A stretch of DNA of 64,000 bases from Phycisphaerales bacterium (GTDB lineage: Bacteria > Planctomycetota > Phycisphaerae > UBA1845), in assembly GCA_020852275.1 (NCBI GenBank), contig JADZBE010000039.1:219606-283605 (forward strand), in the 5' to 3' direction. A program made the translations under genes and the position numbers. Of the stretch, positions 36,674-43,879 are shown one piece after another (position 1 is the stretch's first letter; each line of letters begins with the position of its first letter). The notes beneath the pieces were generated by a model, which was not told where the DNA came from, did not search any database, and saw only the letters and a program-made list of their open reading frames with translations.

Positions 36674-37240
36674 TCAGTTGTGATCGTCGTCATCGTCGTC
36701 GTCGCCGCCCTTGTCGTCGTCATCGCCTTCCTTCTCGTCGTCGTCGCCGCCTTCTTCATGGAAGACGCGCGCGTCGGCGGTCATGATGACTTCGCGACCC
36801 TTGCCGTCCTTCTTGAAATGAGCTTCGTAGAAGTAAACGGTCTTTCTTTCATAGACGAGCGTGGCGCCGGGTCCGGCCTCTTTCTCCATGGCCGCGCGCA
36901 CTCCCGTCGGGACCTTGCCCGCGGCGACCGTCTCCTCCAACTCGACCACGTCGCCCGCCTCGGTGACCAGCCCATCGATGTTGCCGTCCGGGCCTTTCCA
37001 CGAGCCTTCGTAGAATTTGTGCCCGTGCTCGATCTCTTCGGCGAATTCGGTGATGGCGGCCCCTCCGGCCAGCTTCTTCAGCGCCGCCAGCGCCGCCGCC
37101 GGGACCTCCGCCTCCTTCACCGATCGCTCGGATTCCTTCGGCTCTTCCTTCGGCTTCCTGTCCTGGGCCGCGACCCACATCGCGCCGCAAAGAACGACCA
37201 CGCCGGCGCCAAGCAAACCCCAGAAGTTTCGTCGAATCAT
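36674..37240 (-). CDS. Exported PepSY-like protein with poly-acidic tail
   Basis: 188 residues. AAAGGAG sits well before ATG 37240. Signal peptide (FWGLLGAGVVVLCGAMWVAAQ), a Lys/Glu-rich linker, then a region with PepSY-type pattern (VPAAALAALKKLAGGAAITEFAEE, YEGSWKGPDGNIDGLVTEAGDVVELEETV, FKKDGKGREVIMTADARVF). The last 25 residues are almost only Asp, Glu, Gly and Lys, ending DDDDDDDHN, a probable divalent-cation-binding tail. PepSY-like exported proteins often modulate nearby signalling or proteases; a link to the kinase/regulator pair downstream is a guess. Confidence 0.78.
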   Translation of the reverse strand: MIRRNFWGLLGAGVVVLCGAMWVAAQDRKPKEEPKESERSVKEAEVPAAALAALKKLAGGAAITEFAEEIEHGHKFYEGSWKGPDGNIDGLVTEAGDVVELEETVAAGKVPTGVRAAMEKEAGPGATLVYERKTVYFYEAHFKKDGKGREVIMTADARVFHEEGGDDDEKEGDDDDKGGDDDDDDDHN

Positions 37241-37484
37241 ATAGCACTCCTTTGAGCTATGGACCCCAGGGTCCGCCTGGAACGGCTGCGACCCCCGGAC
37301 TTCGTTCGCCGCCCTCTTGTGGCATCCAACCAGTTTAGAGCAACAACCTTAAAGCACGATGAGAAACGGCGGTTTTCTCTATTTTTTTGTGAACATCGTG
37401 GTGCGTCCGGGAAGCGTGCCGATTTCGCAGCGTGGCGCTGATGGGCGGCGCTGGGGCGCGATCGGACGGGTTCGCGCGAGGGAT

Positions 37485-38435
37485 TCAAGCTTCCAGCAGC
37501 GCGCGGAGGTGGATGGACGCGCAGTCACCCAGCGCGTCGAGGTCGTATCCGCCCTCCAGAATGCTCACCAGCCGCCGGCCGCAGGTCGCCTTGGCAAAGG
37601 CCGTCATCTCGCGCGAAAGCCACTCGAAGCTGAGCGTGTCCAGGTTGATCTGCGCCAGCGGGTCGTCGCGGTGTGCGTCGAAGCCCGCGGAGATGAGCAC
37701 GAACTGCGGGTCGAAGGCGTGCGCCGCGGGGAGGAACAAAGTCTCGAACGCCTCGCGGTATTCGCGGTCGCCCGCGCCCGGCAGGAAAGGGATGTTCAGC
37801 GTCGTCCCCTCGCCCGCGCCGGTGCCGCGCTCATCCGCGTATCCCGTGCCGGGGTACAGCGTGGCCGGATGCTGGTGGAAGCTGCAGTAGAAGACGCGCG
37901 GGTCGGACTCGAAGGAATGTTGGGTGCCGTTTCCGTGATGCACGTCCCAATCAAGGATGAGCACGCGCTGCAGCGCGTGCCGCGCGAGGAGCCGCCGCGC
38001 CGCCAGCCCAATGTTGTTGAAGAGGCAAAAGCCCATCGACCGGTCCGCTTCGGCGTGATGTCCGGGCGGGCGGACGGCGCAGAAGGCGTTCTTCAGGTTC
38101 CCCGAGATCACCTCGTCCACGGCCCGGATGACCCCGCCGACGGCCAGCCGCGCCGCCTCGCAGGATCGCGGGCATATGGCGCTGTCCACGCAGTCGATGT
38201 GCGACCGACCGGAGATGCACGCGGCGCTAAGCCGGTCGATATACTCCCGCGTGTGGTGGGTCAGCAGCAGCTCATCATCCGCGGCGAACGGCTCGATCCG
38301 CGTGGGCAGGCTCCACAGGCCCGTTCTTTCGAGGTAGCGTCGGAGGGCGGTGAGGCGCTGCGGGCGCTCGGGGTGTCCCGCCCCGGTTTCGTGTTCGAGA
38401 AAGCGGTCGTCGTAAACCAGTCCCGTCGTGGGCAT
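37485..38435 (-). CDS. Histone deacetylase family protein (class II HDAC-like amidohydrolase)
   Basis: 316 residues, zinc amidohydrolase of the HDAC/acetoin utilisation/acetylpolyamine family. Motifs: HPERPQRL near the N-terminus, RPPGHHA (His126, His127), DWDVHHGNGTQ with zinc ligands Asp164 and His166, SAGFDAH with zinc ligand Asp253, and EGGYDL near the C-terminus. Substrate could be acetyl-lysine proteins or acetylpolyamines and cannot be told from sequence. The frame is open to 38552, but ATG 38435 gives the family N-terminus. Divergent from the glycosyltransferase gene across a 386-bp repeat-bearing region. Confidence 0.93.
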   Translation of the reverse strand: MPTTGLVYDDRFLEHETGAGHPERPQRLTALRRYLERTGLWSLPTRIEPFAADDELLLTHHTREYIDRLSAACISGRSHIDCVDSAICPRSCEAARLAVGGVIRAVDEVISGNLKNAFCAVRPPGHHAEADRSMGFCLFNNIGLAARRLLARHALQRVLILDWDVHHGNGTQHSFESDPRVFYCSFHQHPATLYPGTGYADERGTGAGEGTTLNIPFLPGAGDREYREAFETLFLPAAHAFDPQFVLISAGFDAHRDDPLAQINLDTLSFEWLSREMTAFAKATCGRRLVSILEGGYDLDALGDCASIHLRALLEA

Positions 38436-38821
38436 GATGTGCTTCTTCCAACTGCCTGTGGTGCTGCAACGCAGGGTGATTGTAGCGGGACGAGGGGGCG
38501 ATTGCATCGAACCCGCGGAGGCGATCCGACGTCTGTAGAGGCGTGGAAGCAACCGGTCATGGCAGTGCGTTGTGAAAGGCGATGCTCGTCATTCCCGCGC
38601 AGGCGGGAATCCAGCTTCGTCATTCTCGCGCAGGCGGGAATCCAGTGGGTGGCTTATGGGCAGACTCGAATCCAGCAGTTTTTCCCGACGGACTGGACCC
38701 CCGCCTGCGCGTGGGTGACGGGCGCGACGCCCGGTTTCGAGTTCTACCACGGGCTGTCAGGCATGTTTGGACGTTGAGGAATCCAGTGGAAGCAACCGAC
38801 CCAAGCGGCGGTCAGGCGGTG
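38436..38821. other. Divergent spacer (386 bp) with a MITE-like element
   Basis: Lies between two divergent genes, so it must hold both promoters; I cannot pick them out with confidence. It contains the element at 38587-38721. A frame through it reads VIPAQAGIQ..., the usual spurious translation of this repeat. Confidence 0.6.
38587..38721. mobile_element. MITE-like element, copy 1
   Basis: Left end CGTCATTCCCGCGCAGGCGG followed by GAATCCAG, repeated once more from 38618. Right end CTGGACCCCCGCCTGCGCGT followed by GGGTGACGG, an imperfect reverse complement of the left end. No coding capacity. A related copy with the same flanking GAAAGGCGA lies at 47594-47697. Confidence 0.75.
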
Positions 38822-39958
38822 ATGACGGTCGAGTCGGGCTGCGACGTGCTCTACGTCATCACCGACCTGGAGGTGGGCGGCGTGCCGCTGCACCTGCTTC
38901 GGCTCGCCTGCGCCATGCGCGATCGCGGCAGGTCCGTGCGGGTGGTCTCGCTGGCGAGGCCGGGACCCGTCGGCGGGCAGCTCGCGGCGGCCGGGATCAC
39001 GGTGGGGAGCTGCCGGGCGGCGGGGGGCTGGGACGCACGCGTGTTCCCGAGGCTGACCCGCTTCATCCGGGAGATCCGACCGCGCGTGATTCATGCCATG
39101 CTGTTTCACGCCAACTTCGCCGCGCGCATCGCGGCGCGGCTGGCGGGCTTTCCGGCCGATCGGGTGCTCTGCGAAATCCAGACCGTGGAGATCGAGCGGC
39201 GCTGGCACCTGCTCGTGGACCGGTGGACGAATGGCGGCTGCCGCTTCACGATCGGGAACTCGCCGTCCGTCATCGCGCATCTCGCGGAGCATGCGCGCAT
39301 TCCCGCGGATCGCCTGCGACTGATTCGCGGCGGGATCGACGTTGAACGAGTGGACGCCGTCACGCCGGCGGATCGCGGCGTGATGGGTCTTCACGCGGAG
39401 GATCGGGTGATCCTGTGGGCGGGGCGGCTGGATCCGATCAAGGGGGTGGACGTGCTGCTCTGCGCGATGGCGCTGCTGCGCGAGACGGAGCCTCGCGCCG
39501 TTCTTCTCCTCGCGGGCGACGGACCGATGCGAACGGAGCTGCAGCGTCAGGCGATCGCCCTGAACCTCGGCGAAAGCGCGCGGTTCCTGGGGATGCGCAC
39601 GGACGTGGCGGCGCTGATGAAATGCTGCGACGTCTTCGCGTTTCCCTCGCGCACCGAAGGTCTGCCGAACGCGCTGCTCGAAGCGATGGCCTGCCGCTGC
39701 GCCATCGTGACCACGGACGCGCCGGGATGCCACGACCTGATCGAGCCCGAGCGCACGGGGCTGAGGGTCGCGCCGAACGACGAGGCATCGCTGGCATCTG
39801 CGCTCGCGCGTTTGCTGAGTGACAGGCCACTGGCATCCGCGCTCGCGCGGGAAGCCCGCCTCGCAGTGACAACGTCGTGGCACTTCGCGCGCATGCTAGA
39901 CGACTACGCCGCCGCGTATGTCGAGGCGGACGCGGCGACAGGAGCCGGGTCGAGGTGA
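38822..39958 (+). CDS. Glycosyltransferase family 4 (GT-B) protein
   Basis: 378 residues. N-terminal Rossmann half starts DVLYVITDLEVGGVPLHLLRLA; the C-terminal half has WAGRLDPIKGVDVLLCAMALL and the retaining-GT signature FPSRTEGLPNALLEAMA with the conserved Glu pair (E-x7-E). It would move a sugar from a nucleotide donor to a polysaccharide or lipid acceptor, likely at the inner face of the membrane. No other surface-polysaccharide genes are adjacent. Start taken at ATG 38822, since the open frame upstream is MITE sequence. Confidence 0.9.
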   Translation: MTVESGCDVLYVITDLEVGGVPLHLLRLACAMRDRGRSVRVVSLARPGPVGGQLAAAGITVGSCRAAGGWDARVFPRLTRFIREIRPRVIHAMLFHANFAARIAARLAGFPADRVLCEIQTVEIERRWHLLVDRWTNGGCRFTIGNSPSVIAHLAEHARIPADRLRLIRGGIDVERVDAVTPADRGVMGLHAEDRVILWAGRLDPIKGVDVLLCAMALLRETEPRAVLLLAGDGPMRTELQRQAIALNLGESARFLGMRTDVAALMKCCDVFAFPSRTEGLPNALLEAMACRCAIVTTDAPGCHDLIEPERTGLRVAPNDEASLASALARLLSDRPLASALAREARLAVTTSWHFARMLDDYAAAYVEADAATGAGSR

Positions 39959-40139
39959 CCCGAGCCCACGCCGTCGCCCGCGCCCAGCGTGGGCCTGGCC
40001 GGTGCCCGGAAACGGCATGTCCCGCTGACCCGCACGCAAGCCAGGTCCTCGGACATCCTCCGTGGCGAAAAGTGGAGGGATCGCCGCGCTAGGCAAAACA
40101 CCCCCTTTTGCTCCCGAAAAGTCTTGGTTAGATTTTTGC

Positions 40140-40167
40140 TTGCGTTATGTGGACCTCTAGGTATAGT
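40140..40167 (+). promoter_or_regulatory. Candidate sigma-70 promoter of the dcw cluster
   Basis: -35 like TTGCGT (40140-40145), 16-bp spacer, -10 like TATAGT (40162-40167), in an AT-richer patch about 160 bp before mraZ. Transcription would start within the GTGGG boxes. Confidence 0.45.
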
Positions 40168-40202
40168 GGGGGAAGGTGGGTGATCCACGAGTAAAGGGTG
40201 GG
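40166..40202 (+). promoter_or_regulatory. Candidate MraZ operator (GTGGG direct repeats)
   Basis: GTGGG at 40166-40170 and at 40176-40180 are exactly 10 bp apart, the spacing of the direct repeats MraZ uses to repress its own cluster; a third GTGGG is at 40198-40202, 2 bp out of register. It overlaps the -10 box and probable start site of the candidate promoter. Confidence 0.5.
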
Positions 40203-40325
40203 CGCAAACCGTGCCCGCCCGATAAGTCTAGAGATGATCACGGCTTCGGAGGATTTTCGCTTGCATCCAGTGGTTCTTGGTGGTATGCTGTACCTAGCAG
40301 TGGATGCGAGTGGAAAAACCTCCTC

Positions 40326-40805
40326 GTGGCAGCCAAGTACTTTACAGGTGCGTTTCTCAAGCCGCTCGACGAGAAGTTCCGTCTGCAAATCCCCAAGGAG
40401 ATGCAGCGGGTCATCGAAGCCGAGCAGGGTGAAAACCGTGCGTTGTACGTCCTCCTCGGTGAAGATCGCGGCTCCCTTTCATTATACACCGAAGGCGGGT
40501 TTGAAGAGCAGGCCTCGCGTAGCTCGACGGAGTTCATGACCACGCAGGAGGCCAGGCAGTTCGAGTTGGTGTTTTATTCACAGGCTCATCAGGTGACGGC
40601 GGACGGGCAATGGAGGTTCGTCCTGCCGGAGCAGTTGCGGAGCCGGGCCGGTCTGAAGGATCAGGTGATACTGGCCGGGCGCAAGTGGCGCATCGACGTC
40701 TACATGCCGCAAACGTACGAGCTGGCCATGGCGGGCAAGCTCGACGAGGAGGGTTGGCCCAACTGGACCAAGTTCCTCCGGATGCCTCCGCGACAGGAAG
40801 GGTGA
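40326..40805 (+). CDS. mraZ: Transcriptional regulator MraZ
   Basis: About 159 residues, the first gene of the dcw cluster. MraZ is an AbrB-fold DNA-binding protein with two repeats that represses mra genes. Visible: YFTGAFLKPLDEKFRLQIPKEM (first half; family pattern G...LDxKxRxxIP) and a second half QVTADGQWRFVLPEQLRSRAGL. I set the start at GTG 40326 because family proteins begin a few residues before the G..LD motif; the frame is open to 40176. Conserved LD and IP motifs support DNA binding at the GTGGG boxes upstream. A long gap of 570 bp follows before rsmH. Confidence 0.87.
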   Translation: MAAKYFTGAFLKPLDEKFRLQIPKEMQRVIEAEQGENRALYVLLGEDRGSLSLYTEGGFEEQASRSSTEFMTTQEARQFELVFYSQAHQVTADGQWRFVLPEQLRSRAGLKDQVILAGRKWRIDVYMPQTYELAMAGKLDEEGWPNWTKFLRMPPRQEG

Positions 40806-41375
40806 GTCGTGCGTACGGGGACGAAGGTGCCGCAGCGAGTGGAATCGAATCGGCTCGCGTCCCTTGGATAGAGTTCTCAAGCCGCGTGGGCGGGGGGGAT
40901 TCGTGCAAGCGGCGGGGCATGGCGGCCCTGCCGAAGGCAAAGACAAGCGGCGATGCGACCCGGACGGGATCCGGTTGCGACGCCGATTTCGAGGGATCGC
41001 GCCGGGCGTGCTGAAGCGAAGGGAATCGGCCGACGCCGGTGCGTTGGTGGAGAGGTCGAGAGTGTCCGTTCCGCGCGGGAATCCAACGTCTCGAAAAGGG
41101 CGAGATGGCCTGAGCACGCGAGGGGAAGGAGACCTCCGTATGCCGTCGAGGGCTGGGCGCAGGGAGGCGTCCGCAGGCCGCGGCGGCTTGTTAGGGCAAT
41201 GGACCCGGGAGCGGGCTGTAGACTCGGGGTTTGTGCTGAAGCTCCGCCGGATGAACGGGGCGGCGGTCGCCAGGGATGGGTGACCGCTCTCCGGTTTTTT
41301 TGCAGGGGATGAGCGCCCGGTCGCGCTCGTCGCCGGTCGCGCAGCGGACGCAAGTCGGGATACGGGTGCCTGCCT
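40806..41375. other. Unexplained 570-bp gap between mraZ and rsmH
   Basis: In most dcw clusters mraZ and rsmH are nearly adjacent. Here 570 bp lie between, with no plausible gene: open frames in it on both strands are Arg-rich shadows without ribosome sites. The stretch ends in a terminator-like hairpin plus seven T (41263-41301). A structured RNA, attenuator or decayed gene are possibilities; I found no RNase P, tmRNA or SRP signature. Confidence 0.55.
41263..41301 (+). terminator. Terminator-like hairpin between mraZ and rsmH
   Basis: GCGGTC (41263-41268) pairs with GACCGC (41282-41287); TCTCCGG then TTTTTTT (41295-41301). The stem is short and 7 nt from the T-run, so it is only suggestive. 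It would end transcripts 75 bp before rsmH. Confidence 0.4.
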
Positions 41376-42359
41376 GTGATGGAAGGCAGTGAAGGGCATA
41401 CGCCGGTGCTGATCGAGGAGGTGTGCAAACTCCTTGATGTGCATTCGGGCGAGGTGGTGCTGGATGCGACGGTCGGGATGGGCGGGCACGCGCTGCGGCT
41501 GGGGCAGATGTGCGGGACCGGCGGGCGGCTGATCGGGTTGGATCGGGATCCGGACGCGCTTCGCGTGGCCGGGGAGCGGCTGGCCGGGCTGGCGTGCCGC
41601 GTCGAACTGAGGCAGGCGGATTTCCGCGATGCGCAGGGGATCCTCGCCGAACTGGGCGTCGAGCAGGTGAACGTGGTTCTGGCCGATCTGGGCGTCAACT
41701 CAGCGCAACTGGCGGATGCGGAGCGGGGGTTTTCGTTTCGCGAGGACGGACCGCTGGACATGCGGCTGGATCCAACGGCGAAGACGACCGCGGCGGACTT
41801 GGTGAACCGGCTCAGCGAGAAGGAACTGGGCGACGTTATTTACTTCAACGCGCAGGAGCCGGCGAGCCGCAGGATCGCGCGGCGGATTTACGAGGCGCGG
41901 CGAAGTGGGAGGGTGCTGACGACCGGGCGGCTGGCGCACCTCGTGTGCGAGGCTCTGGGAGTCAACCCTGATTCGAGGCGAAGCAAGATACACCCGGCCA
42001 CGCGCACGTTCTTGGCGCTGCGGATGGCCGTCAACGACGAGATGGGATCGCTGGACCGGCTGCTGCAAGCGCTTCCAGGGATGCTCGCCCCGGGCGCTCG
42101 CGTGGGGCTGATCAGCTTTCACAGCACGGAGGATCGACGAATCAAGCGTGATTTCCTGAAGCGCCGGAGCGAGGGGCTGTACAGGGTCGTCACGAAAAAG
42201 CCGGTCGTCGCGAGCGACGACGAGCGGCGAAGCAACCCGCGGTCGCGCAGCGCCAAGCTGCGAGTGGCGCTGCGTGAACCCGCGGAAGGCAAGCTGCCGG
42301 GGGGGGTCGAGGACGTCGAGGATGCCGAAGACCGCGACGCGCTCGATGAATTGGATTGA
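41376..42359 (+). CDS. rsmH: 16S rRNA (cytosine1402-N4)-methyltransferase
   Basis: 327 residues, second conserved dcw gene (formerly mraW), methylates C1402 of 16S rRNA at N4. Motifs: HTPVLIEEV at the N-terminus, AdoMet loop LDATVGMGGHA, DRDPDAL, DLGVNSAQLADAERGFSF with the family's DLG.SS.Q.D..RGFSF pattern, HPATRTFLALRMAVN and ISFHSTEDRRIKR. GTG 41376 and ATG 41379 are both possible starts. The C-terminus ends in an acidic tail (GVEDVEDAEDRDALDELD). Confidence 0.95.
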   Translation: MMEGSEGHTPVLIEEVCKLLDVHSGEVVLDATVGMGGHALRLGQMCGTGGRLIGLDRDPDALRVAGERLAGLACRVELRQADFRDAQGILAELGVEQVNVVLADLGVNSAQLADAERGFSFREDGPLDMRLDPTAKTTAADLVNRLSEKELGDVIYFNAQEPASRRIARRIYEARRSGRVLTTGRLAHLVCEALGVNPDSRRSKIHPATRTFLALRMAVNDEMGSLDRLLQALPGMLAPGARVGLISFHSTEDRRIKRDFLKRRSEGLYRVVTKKPVVASDDERRSNPRSRSAKLRVALREPAEGKLPGGVEDVEDAEDRDALDELD

Positions 42360-42435
42360 GCACAGGCGAGGCGCGGGGCGCGAAAGGCGAGGCGTGCTTC
42401 GCCAGGCGTGGCGACCGCATCGAGGGAGATCGTCC

Positions 42436-43590
42436 ATGGCGCGGGAGACGAAGGTTGCGCTGGTGGTGGGGCTGGCGTTCATCATCTGTTTCGCGGCGAT
42501 CCTGACACGGCGCGGGCAGAGTCCGCGCGCGGGTGGGGCGCTGGGCGAGCAGCTTCATGTCGACCTCGGAACGGTCTCCGGTGGAGGCGTCAAGGAGGCC
42601 GCCGCCCGCGCTGCGTCCCAGGCGGTTGAGGGCGTCAAGGGTATCATCCCGGCGGTGGCGTCCGGCGCGTCCGATCTGCTGACGCAGGGCGCGAACGCTC
42701 TGGAGTCCGCCACGACGACTGGTTTGCCCGGCGTCCGTCCCGGCGGCTCGCACGCGGTCACCCCCTCGGGCGGAGGCGAAGGTCGGGAGAAGCTCGAACA
42801 GATGCTGGATCAGGAATCACGGCGGCGTCGAGGCGCGAGCCAATCCGATCCCGACACGGAGCCGACGCCGAAGGTGGCCGCAAATGAGCCGGGCAGTGCC
42901 GCGCCCGGCAAGTCCGCCGACGAACCGGCGCGCGCGATGCTGGCGAGCCACACCGTTTCCCGCGGCGACACGCTGATGAAGATCGCCCGGCAGCACTACG
43001 GCGCCGATTGGAAGCGGGGGCTTGAATCCATCCTCTCAGCGAACGAGTCAACGCTCCGAGATCCGGATGAGATTCGCGAGGGCGCTGAGCTTCAACTTCC
43101 GCGTCTGGCGCTGAAGTCTTCCACCTCGCTGGATTCGAATCCGGCGTCAGCAACCAAGGCGCCGCGTGTCGGCGGCGAATCATCCAAGTCGAACGGCGCG
43201 GCCCTGCTGAAAGCGAGCATCCCCGACAAGCCCGCGCAGTCTGCCGCGGGCGGCATCAAGCCGAAATTGAACGAGAAGCCGAAATCTCCGGCGCAACCGC
43301 CCGGCGGCAAAGCGTCGCCGGCGCAGCCGCGAGGCGGCAAGGCGCCCCCGGCGAAGAAGTCTGGCGAATACGAACTGAAACCCGGCGACACTTACGTCTC
43401 CATCGCGCGGGCCGTGCTGGGCGACGAGAAGCGGTGGAAGGAAATCCACGAGTTGAACAAGGACCGGATTCCTGATCCCACGGGCGCGCGGGCCGGCGCG
43501 TCCATCCGCCTGCCGTCCGGGGGAAAGCCTGCGGCTCGCGTTTCAGCTCCCGTGACGGAGGGGCACTCCAAGCGGGAAAGCGCCACATGA
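42436..43590 (+). CDS. Membrane-anchored protein with two LysM domains
   Basis: 384 residues, an unusual member of a dcw cluster. ATG 42436 follows GAGGGAG. One N-terminal membrane helix (VALVVGLAFIICFAAIL) would anchor it in the inner membrane. A long Ala/Gly/Pro-rich linker separates two LysM modules: HTVSRGDTLMKIARQHYGAD (from about 172) and YELKPGDTYVSIARAVLGDE (from about 311), each ending in an Asp/Ala...LRLP-type motif. LysM binds N-acetylglucosamine of peptidoglycan. Its place between rsmH and ftsL suggests a role in division-site wall work, comparable to SPOR/LysM division proteins, but that is inference. Its stop overlaps the next start (ATGA). Confidence 0.85.
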   Translation: MARETKVALVVGLAFIICFAAILTRRGQSPRAGGALGEQLHVDLGTVSGGGVKEAAARAASQAVEGVKGIIPAVASGASDLLTQGANALESATTTGLPGVRPGGSHAVTPSGGGEGREKLEQMLDQESRRRRGASQSDPDTEPTPKVAANEPGSAAPGKSADEPARAMLASHTVSRGDTLMKIARQHYGADWKRGLESILSANESTLRDPDEIREGAELQLPRLALKSSTSLDSNPASATKAPRVGGESSKSNGAALLKASIPDKPAQSAAGGIKPKLNEKPKSPAQPPGGKASPAQPRGGKAPPAKKSGEYELKPGDTYVSIARAVLGDEKRWKEIHELNKDRIPDPTGARAGASIRLPSGGKPAARVSAPVTEGHSKRESAT

Positions 43591-43874
43591 AACCGGCGCG
43601 ATGGGCGGGAGCGATTGTCGTGATGCTGGCACTGGCGCTGGCTGTGGTCCACCTGCGGACGGAGCAGGCGCGGTGTGCCGCGCGGATGTTGAAATCCGAG
43701 GGCGATCGAATCGCTCTGCGCGGCGAACTGTGGGAGCTTCAGGCGTCGGTGGCGCGGCTGAAAAGCCCGGTGGAGATTCATGATCGGTTGCGGCGCCTGC
43801 GCGAGCTGGCGGCCGCGAAGGCAGAAGATTCAACCGTTTCCGATACGAACACGCTGACCCTCACGCACAGGTAG
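43587..43874 (+). CDS. ftsL: FtsL-like short membrane protein
   Basis: 95 residues: a short cytoplasmic start, one membrane helix (WAGAIVVMLALALAVVHL), then a Leu/Arg-rich heptad region (LRGELWELQASVARLKSPVEI) able to form a coiled coil, the layout of FtsL. FtsL sequences are poorly conserved, so the call rests on size, topology and location between rsmH and ftsI. It overlaps the LysM gene by 4 bp and ends 5 bp before ftsI. In other bacteria FtsL joins FtsQ and FtsB to activate FtsWI. Confidence 0.78.
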   Translation: MKPARWAGAIVVMLALALAVVHLRTEQARCAARMLKSEGDRIALRGELWELQASVARLKSPVEIHDRLRRLRELAAAKAEDSTVSDTNTLTLTHR

Positions 43875-43879
43875 TCATC

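Larger units (their letters stand above)
39959..40325. other. Leader region of the dcw cluster (367 bp)
   Basis: No gene is supported. It contains the candidate promoter and MraZ boxes listed separately, and it is notably less GC-rich around 40090-40170. Confidence 0.6.

Noticed and set aside
38582..38821. N-terminal extension of the glycosyltransferase reading VIPAQAGIQ
   Set aside because: This is the usual spurious translation of the MITE-like repeat; the GT-B fold starts after ATG 38822.
40806..41300. RNase P RNA, tmRNA or SRP RNA in the mraZ-rsmH gap
   Set aside because: I looked for the conserved GAGGAAAGTCC/ACAGAA pairs of RNase P and for tRNA-like ends of tmRNA and did not find them.
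40578..41489. Minus-strand frame covering the mraZ-rsmH gap
   Set aside because: It runs across two real genes, is Arg/Pro/Ser-rich and has no ribosome site; it does not explain the gap.
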